DNA of 64,000 nucleotides, taken from the NCBI GenBank assembly GCA_963682055.1, contig OY821747.1:16356258-16420257 (forward strand), read 5' to 3'. A program made the translations under genes and the position numbers. The first letter of the stretch is position 1; each line of letters starts with the position of its first letter. The notes under the pieces were generated by a model that was not told the DNA's origin, searched no databases, and saw nothing but the letters and a program-made list of their open reading frames with translations. This DNA comes from Primula veris. Taxonomy: Eukaryota; Streptophyta; Magnoliopsida; Ericales; Primulaceae. Below, one piece after another: positions 56,524 to 64,000 of this stretch.

Positions 56524-58420
56524 TAAGTCTTTAATCTTATATTTCTACATTTTGATATTGAATGACATCCTATAAATGTTTTGACCAGGTATATGTATAG
56601 ATTTATAAAGATATTAGTCGAAGATTATAATGGAAAATAAATATAGCTCGAAAAGTTGAAACCAGCGTTGGTAACATTTGGGGCTTTGTAACAGATATTT
56701 CGGGATTCTAACAGTTTTTTGTACAAAATAATGAGAGCCTCAATCGTTGAATTCTATTGTATTGGATGTCTCTTTGAGCCAAGGGTTTTAGTACACATGT
56801 TTGTTGAGTTGCCATATTGTATGGGATTGTACTAAATCAGTTTTTTTTCGGGCAACATTTCTTAGAGAGGTGGTACTGTCTTGTTGAGGTTTTTGTTTAA
56901 AAAATGAGATATGTTTATACGAAAATTGCATTGTTTAGGTGTCATGAAGAACCAAGTTTGGAGATACATACATGGAACTAAATGTTTAGAGTAAAAGATG
57001 AACAATTAGGGCAAATGGCATTCAGAATAATTGTGCCTGGAACTAGTAATTCCCTACTGGAAAATGGAAATTTGAACTAGAAATTAAGAGCACTCATATA
57101 GAACGACTGAAATATAACTATATCAATACTAATTTATAGTTTGAACTGCATTGCTTGTAATTGCTGAGCTATCTATCATAATAAAAGTGATAAGTTGGTA
57201 ATTTGAACAGTCCAGGATAACATTGGGTTTTCGTGCTTAGATGATGTGCAATTTATTTGTAAGAAGGGGTTGCTCAATGTATATACTCGTAGGAGAAGAT
57301 AGTTTACATATGGAGTAGTTTAATAAAATCCTGATTAAATTGGAATCTAGTTGTTCTGTCCTTTTTGCTCATGTTTACAAATCCCTGACTGAGATTATTG
57401 ATTTTCAATATGATGATTTTGAGTATTGCCAGAAGAGAATATCTCATTAGGGTTCACAGATTCAAGCTGTTTATATCCATAATGGTCTCTTCCCTATACA
57501 AAGGTGAAATTTGCACATTATTTTTGAAACTAAGAAACTCAATTTGCAATATTTGTGCTCATTATGTGAACTACCGAAAATTTGGTATAAATTGATGTGA
57601 ATTGTGTATAAACTAAGAGAATCTCCTGCTAAATTGGTATAAACTAAGAGAATCTCCTGTTATTCTGATAATTACAGTTGGTTTTGTAGATGTGAATTGT
57701 GTAAATTGATTATTGGATGTTTACTTCTTTATCGGAGCATCTCAGAGGTTGGTTTGGTCATAGTTAGTTTGAATTATAAACTACATGTAGAGAGGTTCCC
57801 TTTGAATGGTTGTTGTGGTTTTCCAGCAACTAGTTTTAAGATGTACTAGTGCAAGTCCAAATTCAATCAGTACCCAATCCTGTGATTATATTCATTATTA
57901 GGAATATCGATACAATGATATTTAGTATTATTTAACATTGTAGTCTATCGCTATGTGTAATAATTTTAAATCCTTCCTAACAAGGGAACCACACTTTGTC
58001 TGCTAATTAAATAATGCTGACAACAATTGTTTTTTTATTCTCCACACATTGAATAATAAGTTGATACTTATAGGAAACAAACTATTCATGGTTCTTCCCA
58101 AAGAAACCGTGGTCTGGTTCTTAAAAGCAGAAGTATTAAAGGGAGAATTTCAGTTTAGTACAAACTACAAAGTGGGGAACTTATTTAGCTAAAACACAAG
58201 TCCCTAAATCTTTCTTTCTTTTAATCAGGTCATACATATACTGTTAAATTATACTGGTACTGCTAAATTATAAAATACTGCTTAAAAATTCAGTAAGAGG
58301 GAGCGAGTACGGAAGCTGGAGCAGGAAAACAGATGGTAGTAGAAGCGAGGAAGCGTTGTCCGAAGCGAGTAGGATAAATTATATATATATATATATTTAG
58401 TAGTTTTATGTTATAAAATA
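56524..58420. other. 3' flank of the IDM1-like gene, or intron 9 if the tail exons are used
   Basis: AT-rich sequence without a supported gene. It begins with a strong donor-like TAGTAAGTCT. Short tandem copies of TATAAACTAAGAGAATCTCC occur near 57606-57660. Confidence 0.5.
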
Positions 58421-59402
58421 GGATTTATTACACTTCAGTACCATTAAGTATAACGTGTTTTCGGTTTTGTACCATGAACTATCAATTTTTTGTTTTAGTA
58501 CCATTAACTAACTATATATTTTGTTTAAGTACAATTCCGTTAGCAGTGGTTAAGTATTGGATAAAAACAGTTAAAATTAGGGGTATGTTGGTCATTTAAC
58601 CTAATTATATTGTCTAGTAATATTTTAGGTATTACTCTTGACCATTGGATTGCACTAAAATGATTTAACAGACCACATCAAGTAAAAGGTAGAAAAAAAG
58701 AAAAGATAATATAACTTTTACTAGTACATACATATGTATACATATAGATCGGTATATAGGTCTGCAACAGGGGATTAAGAAAATGCAAATATTTTGTAAT
58801 TGGTGGCCCGCAGGTATAGCAGAGAGTAGCGAATCCACCGGATTTCAAAACCCAGCCGATTTTCCAATCGAGTGACGTGTCATTACTATTCCCTTTTTCA
58901 CAAGTTTCGTTCATGCAAATCTTCCCCCGTTTTTTAAAATCAAATCATATTGATGTGGAATTTATATAGCCGTAGATGGAGGAGAGGATAGGGAAGGGGT
59001 GGATGGGGTGGCTGTATTTTAAGGTAAAGAATCTTACAGTCAAGTGGGTGGATGAAGATGAAGTGATTTTGTATATATACCTTTATATCTAGATGTTAAA
59101 TAAAAAATTTCTTGATACATCTTATTTGTAACTATTTGTTCAATTTTCTATTTAATTTTTAGGTTTTTAATGAGAATATGGTTTACTGGTAAATACATAA
59201 TCTTTATGAGGGTAAATTTGTAAATCACTCCCAAAAGAGTCATGTGCAACGCACATGTCACTTTTTCATCCATATTTTATGGACGGAATTGTACCAAAAA
59301 ATAACATGTTTATAATTAATGGTACAAAAAAGAAAAAGTCGTAGTTTATGGTACTAAAACGAAACGGGGTCATAGTTAATGGTATAGAAGTATAATAAAC
59401 CC
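58421..59402 (-). mobile_element. Pack-MULE-like element, 982 bp, 10-bp TSD TTATAAAATA
   Basis: Ends GGATTTATTACACTTC and, on the other strand, GGGTTTATTATACTTC. The inverted similarity continues for more than 100 bp (TACCATTAA..GTACCAT words). TTATAAAATA flanks both ends exactly (58411-58420 and 59403-59412). The TSD length and long TIRs fit Mutator-like elements. The interior holds a piece that looks like a captured gene exon. Confidence 0.8.
58800..58923 (-). pseudogene. Captured fragment resembling the N-terminal zinc finger of VAL/HSI2 B3 proteins
   Basis: On the minus strand the frame reads ICMNETCEKGN, then DWKIGWVLKSGGFATLCYTC. Cys spacing (CMNxxC..WKxGWxLRSGxFAxLCxxCG) matches the plant Cys-rich finger at the start of VAL1/HSI2-type repressors of seed genes. 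After that the similarity stops; a CTGTTGCAG acceptor-like site further on suggests that an intron was captured too. The B3 and CW domains are absent. This assignment is from pattern recall, so it is moderate. Confidence 0.5.
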
Positions 59403-59759
59403 TTATAAAATACTAATAAAAGATAATAATTTTTCCAATACTTGTCGGAGCATAAAACGATACAGTAAATTCGCCTGAGCCCACTCACCGGAGAAATTGA
59501 CGACAGAGTGGATCCCGCCGGCACTCATTCACCGAACCAATCGCCTATGGAGTGGAGATGGTTGGAGGTTGGGAGAGTGGAGTGAGATCTCCGGCGAGTA
59601 GATCGCATTTAAGTTTTGTTTTGAGATAGGGAAGGGGGAGAGAGACAGAGATCCGAGAGAATGTCTAAGATTGATGGGTTTGTGCTATATAGCTAATTAA
59701 GTTTCTCAGTACTTTAACTTAATAATCGTTGTATTATACTTCGCTTTACTTGGCTGAGG

Positions 59760-60290
59760 TGGGAGAGAAAATTTAAGCAACTTCAATTGGAAGTCTCCAA
59801 GAATAGCTTTGGCAACCCAATGTAACAAACAATACTGTTGAATTTGTTACAAGTGCTGAAGTACGTAATGGAACTTTTAATCCTTGTTATGATGGAAAAC
59901 CATACTTGACTGCTCAAGTATAACTGTTGTGCATGTGTTGTAAGTTTCAGTTAAATTGCAGTTGAATTTTACTTGTATATTTCACTCTGTGGCTTTGCTA
60001 GTGATGCAGTAGGTAATTGCACCGACGGAAGTAACAGACAGTTACCTCTTGTATTGCGGGTAATTTCTTTTCCTGAATATGTAATATACAAACCATTCTC
60101 CTGCCTTTTTTCTTCTTTACTAGATTGTAAATATGTTCCTTGTTAATAGGTGGATCAACGATCTTCTGAACAAAGAAACCAAGCGATGGTATTATCTGAA
60201 GAAGCGGATGTGTTGGAAGAGAGCGACAACATGAAACGGGATGGGTTTCTTAAATGCTATAAGCGACGCCGAAGTATTAAAGTTTGCTAA
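59760..60290 (+). pseudogene. Possible 3' tail exons of the IDM1-like gene, separated by insertions
   Basis: Three coding-like stretches on the same strand as the IDM1-like gene: 59820-59921 (NTVEFVTSAEVRNGTFNPCY), about 60003-60059 (DAVGNCTDGSNRQLPLVLR, ending at a CGGGTAA donor), and 60151-60290 (VDQRSSEQRNQAMVLSEEAD, then KRDGFLKCYKRRR, stop TAA). The last two join in frame across a GT..AG intron. The first has no clean acceptor or donor, so the chain is partly decayed. The composition suits a hydrophilic nuclear protein tail, and the good donor at 56523 could have fed into it. Linkage to the IDM1-like gene is inference. Confidence 0.4.
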
Positions 60291-62405
60291 ATACAGAAAG
60301 AATTTGACTTGCTGACCTGTTAGTTAGACTAGATTTACTAAATAAGTGTAGGGAGTATATTTTGTCCGTCTAGCTTCTTTATGGCATGTGTTGCTTGAGT
60401 TTGTGCATGTTCCTAATTCGTAATAGGTGTATGTATAGGGGAGAAAGTTGCTTGAGCTTGGTCTTCAGTGGTTGGGCTCATAAACTTTGATGTATAGCTA
60501 AAAAGAATGGCCTTTAAACGTTAAGCGGAGGCAGTTTTTTGGGGGGGAGGTATATACTTTTTAAATGCCCATGCGCCATGACGGACTCCCTTTTGTGAAT
60601 GCTAAAAGAGAGTTTCATGTTTAGTAGTATATGATTCCATATATATTGCAACTTTGATAGTTATTTTCCTTAAGTCTCTAATTTTCTTTTAGAAGCCAAA
60701 AGTTTTTTCCGAAGCCTGATTTACATTATTGAATGATAAAGATGTAGATGTTATTCTGTGATTTCAATGAGGAAGCTTGAATTGGTCATGTTCGAGGCTC
60801 TATGTTGTTTTTAGCAAAAGATCTGAACTTGATAATCTGAAGCCGAACTCATTCACAGCGTGAGTAACTGCGAGGGTCAGCCCAGTGGCTAGATGAGCCA
60901 GAAAGCCTGCTGGAGTGTTGGCCCATACGAGACGTAAAAGAGAACTTTTGGAGCAAGATGCCGTCATTTTGGATTGAAACATTAAAAGATATATATTCTT
61001 TAAAATCTGAATGTCCTCTTTGCACCTGAAATATAAAATTGAGAGAAAACAAGTGTGAATCCAGTAACAATGTGGCGTAGATATCAGTGAATCCAAGTTA
61101 ACGACGGGTTAGCTATGAAACTAAGTTCATAGATGTGGCCTCCGTGTTAAAGACTCACAGATGGAAGTCACAAGATCTAATCTTTGTGACGGTCTCCAGC
61201 AACGGAGGTTGTGCACGCACACTGAGAGTAGTTTCCATAAATAACCTGGTAAGATACCAACGAGTGAACCCAAAGACTAGTCGCTATTAGATCCAATTTT
61301 TAAAAGCTTCGAGAATTAAGAGTTTGATCAACGTGGGGAGATTATTTAGTGTCCGAAATTATCACTTGCGTATTTGCCTCATCATGTTCTCAAGATGTCA
61401 AAGTTTAGAGTGTTTTAAGACTTTTTAGAGATTCTAGAAGTGATAAAATAAAATAGTTGCTGCGGTTGTTCAAACCTAGCAAGCACGCAATTAGGTTGGT
61501 TTTGTGGAGTTACTAGTACTAAGACGGCTTAGTTACTACGTTGTCAATCCTTTATACAATTTGCAATGGTTTTTGAGAGATAGGTTCACGTCCTAACCTG
61601 CTACTAATTGGATACTAGCATGCAAATACTATCGAAAATATATGGTCCGTTTGCCAAATAGATTTTTTTAGTGAATTTTTGGATTTTAGATTTTAAAAAT
61701 CTGTGCTTGTTTGACAAGTTAGATTATTCAGCTTCTGAATATCTGAATTTTAGGCTGAAAAATACAAAAAAAAAAACCCATAATTTTAAATTACAGCTTT
61801 TCAGTGGATTCTCAAAACATATTTTTAAAATATGATTTTGGACCAAAAAATTTGTTACCAAAGATAGTCATAGACTAAATAATAGTAAGAAGTAGTAAAA
61901 TTATAAAACGCGTCACCATAACAATAGGGAGAAAAAAAAAATAGTCAAGTGTAATTTTGTTTTTTTAAACTTTACTCTTAACTGGATTTTGAGTTCTGTG
62001 CTACTACATGCTGATAATGAGCTTAATATCCAACATAAGTATTGTTACACAAATAAGATAAAATTCAATGGAAATTAAATTGTGTTTTTCCAACCGGTTA
62101 GGTCTAAACAATTTGTATGACATACGTTGATTTTGATTGGGCAATTTTTTAAAAGGTACCCACTTCAGCCGCCATCAGCCTGGGGCGGAAGGTGGCCCTA
62201 CGCCACGCCTCCTGCCCCCAGGCCTACTCTCCAACATCTTTCTCATCGTCTCCTTCAGTTTCTTTCTGTCTCACCTCACCTTACCTCCATCTTTTTCTCC
62301 TTCCTCTCATCTCCTTCGCACCTCTCTGCCCCTCTCTTCGCTCTCATCTCCCTTCGCTTCTCATATGTGCCCCTTTTCTTTCTTAGTAGCGTTTCCCCCC
62401 TCCTC

Positions 62406-62440
<35 letters not shown>

Positions 62441-62634
62441 CTTATGTGACCTCTGCTAGCCCCCATCCCCTTTCTTTAGTTGCTCTCTACCCACCATCTC
62501 CCAACCCCCCGATGACCACTGTCATTCGATTGCGACCGAATTTATACTTTGGGTTTGAGTAATCTTGTAATATGAGTCACTATAAGAATCGAGGCGAATA
62601 AATTTAATTGGAGCAAGAGACCGGGTTTAGGTGC
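60291..62634. other. Intergenic; CT-rich tract and poly-C run
   Basis: No gene recognised. From about 62240 to 62400 the plus strand is CT-rich, followed by a run of 31 C at 62407-62437. The Pro/Ser/Leu-rich frames here come from that bias. The frame at 60800-61096 on the minus strand has no known domain. Confidence 0.5.
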
Positions 62635-63801
62635 TGTTTCACACAAATTTTCACTAAGGCTTAAAAATAAAAGACAGGAAAATTAATGGTGAACAAAGGA
62701 ATTTATATTTCAATTTATGCAAGTACAATTCTCTGAATAATTTTCTACAAAGCTAGAAAACAAATAATCCTTTGATTCTTCCTTCGAACAACTTTTGGTG
62801 GCTTGATTGACTTGTTTTGGGATCAAATGCTTGGATTCTTGAAGAAATAGTTGATGCGAGCTTGATATTGTTTATCTTGATCAAATGTTGATTCCCTTGA
62901 GTTTGTTTTGTACTTGATTGGTGTTCTTCAGCTTTAATGAAGATATTTTTTTGACTTGATCTTGAGAAACGTCGAGTTCGCGGCTTTGAATGCTTATTGC
63001 GGATTGAACAGTGGATTTGCTTGAGTTTCTTGATGAACTTGGTTGAAGATCTTCGAATTTGTTGAAGGTCTTTGAAGATTGATCTTGGTAAACGTCGGAT
63101 TTGCGGCCTTTATTGCTTCTTGCAGATCGAACGGTGGATTTGTTTGAGTTTGTTGATGAACTTGGTTGAAGATCTTCGAATTTGTTGAAGGTCTTTGAAG
63201 ATTGATCTTGGGAAACGTCGGATTTGCGGCCTTTATCGCTTCTTGCGGATCGAACGTAGGATCTTCTTCGATTTGTTGATAAACTTGATGAAACTTCGAA
63301 TCTTCTTGCTGATCTTCGAGGCTTCGGGGCTTGATTTTGGCTTGAATTCTGCAGAGCTTCTCTCTAAGTCTTCTTTGCCTTGAATTTATTTTTGGTGCCC
63401 TCAAAATGTGAGGCCTCCCCCTCTATTTATAGTAGTTGGTGTGAAATATTTGCAGCGGTGCCTCTCCAAGTTTGGCATTTTTACCAAATAGGTCCATGAA
63501 CAAATAAGTACATTTAAACAAACCTAAATGGTTTGAAAACATTACAAAAGAACATACGTTTGAAGTTACTCTTTCATTTGCAATGAATTAATCATTCTCG
63601 AGAAACGAAATATTTTATATTTCGTATATTTATTATCCTTTCCTTTTATGTGACAATAAATATGCATTTTTCTTTCTCTTTTTGCTTTTAGTATACTAAT
63701 ATTTTCTTCTCTTTTTTAATTAGAAAATTAGTAATTACCTTTAATTTAAGTTAGGGGACACGTGTCATACTTTTGGTTATTGTAAAATTTGAGTGCCTAC
63801 A
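62635..63801 (-). mobile_element. 3' LTR (1167 bp) of a Ty3 element related to the one at 27.9-39.9 kb
   Basis: Read on the minus strand the LTR starts TGTAGGCACTC and ends TTTGTGTGAAACA, like the LTRs at 27940 and 38622. The TATA box (CTATAAATAGA, near 63425) and about three tandem copies of a unit with GATC..GCAAGAAGC and AAGGCCGCAAA are shared with them. A tandem-repeat frame of 136 codons at 62994-63404 is a by-product. The body of the element lies to the right, outside the window, so its TSD cannot be checked. Confidence 0.85.
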
Positions 63802-63816
63802 AATGCCCCCTTCGAG
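63802..63816 (-). other. Polypurine tract of the minus-strand Ty3 element
   Basis: CTCGAAGGGGGCATT on the minus strand, directly before the LTR; it matches the tract before the 3' LTR at 38622. Sequence from here to 64000 is the start of the element's internal region and shows no ORF. Confidence 0.8.
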
Positions 63817-64000
63817 ATTTGTTTACTTGAATATTTGAAATGAACGGGTCTCGAACAGTATTATTATTTTACTTTTTAGAGAGTTTGTAAACTTCCGAAC
63901 TGATATCGAAAAATAAATAAATTACTTAAGCTGATTCTGAGAAAATAAAAAAATTTAGCTTTTCATTTTATTTTTATTTTTATTTTGACATAAACTTAAG

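Noticed and set aside
62127..62562. Proline/serine-rich protein genes
   Set aside because: The overlapping open frames come from CT-rich DNA and the 31-base C run; there is no domain and no supporting splice or start context.
62994..63404. 136-residue repeat protein in the LTR at the right end
   Set aside because: The frame runs through tandem LTR repeats; the related LTRs at 28 and 39 kb have stops in the same region.

Overview
The window looks like nuclear DNA of a eudicot plant. It is AT-rich, has introns with GT..AG borders, carries Arabidopsis-type TTTAGGG repeat tracts and is dominated by plant transposon families. I cannot name the species. Only one clear host gene is present: a chromatin-type protein with Agenet, PHD and GNAT domains, similar to INCREASED DNA METHYLATION 1 (about 46.1-56.5 kb, possibly to 60.3 kb). 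Almost everything else is mobile DNA, and many insertions can be delimited exactly by their target-site duplications (TSDs).

Layout. 0-4.4 kb: a decayed LINE reverse transcriptase (minus strand) split by a 1.9-kb solo LTR (TSD GAGAG). 5.27-14.85 kb: a complete 9.6-kb Mutator-like element (9-bp TSD CCGTATCTT). Each of its terminal inverted repeats carries four 21-bp palindromes spaced exactly 40 bp. Inside are a FAR1/MULE transposase fused to an OTU cysteine-protease domain and a spliced plant-mobile-domain (PMD) gene, each with a net +1 frameshift. Between them lie tandem repeats, a second 40-bp palindrome array and a telomere-like tract. 14.94-25.89 kb: a hAT-like non-autonomous element (8-bp TSD GTGACGTG) interrupted by a 10.3-kb Ty3 Tat/Retand-type retrotransposon (TSD CTATT).

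The Tat element has lost nearly all of RT, RNase H and integrase, but it keeps an antisense gene block: a 'transposase, gypsy type' ORF plus five short coiled-coil ORFs, each with its own TATA box. This array is the most unusual system in the window.

27.94-39.94 kb: a second Ty3 element (TSD GTAAC, 1316-bp LTRs nearly identical). Its single long ORF fuses gag-protease directly to the integrase C-terminal tail through a clean in-frame deletion. 40.6-43.0 kb: several Cassandra-type TRIM LTRs with 5S-rRNA-like promoters, including an inverted pair. 46-56.5 kb: the IDM1-like gene, whose introns hold hAT-like and Stowaway MITEs. 58.42-59.40 kb: a Pack-MULE-like element (10-bp TSD) with a fragment resembling the zinc finger of VAL/HSI2 B3 proteins. 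59.8-60.3 kb: possible orphaned 3' exons of the IDM1-like gene. 62.6 kb to the end: the 3' LTR of a minus-strand Ty3 element related to the 28-40 kb one, whose body runs off the window.

Both large Ty3 elements are structurally non-autonomous yet have young LTRs, so they were probably mobilised in trans by intact relatives elsewhere.
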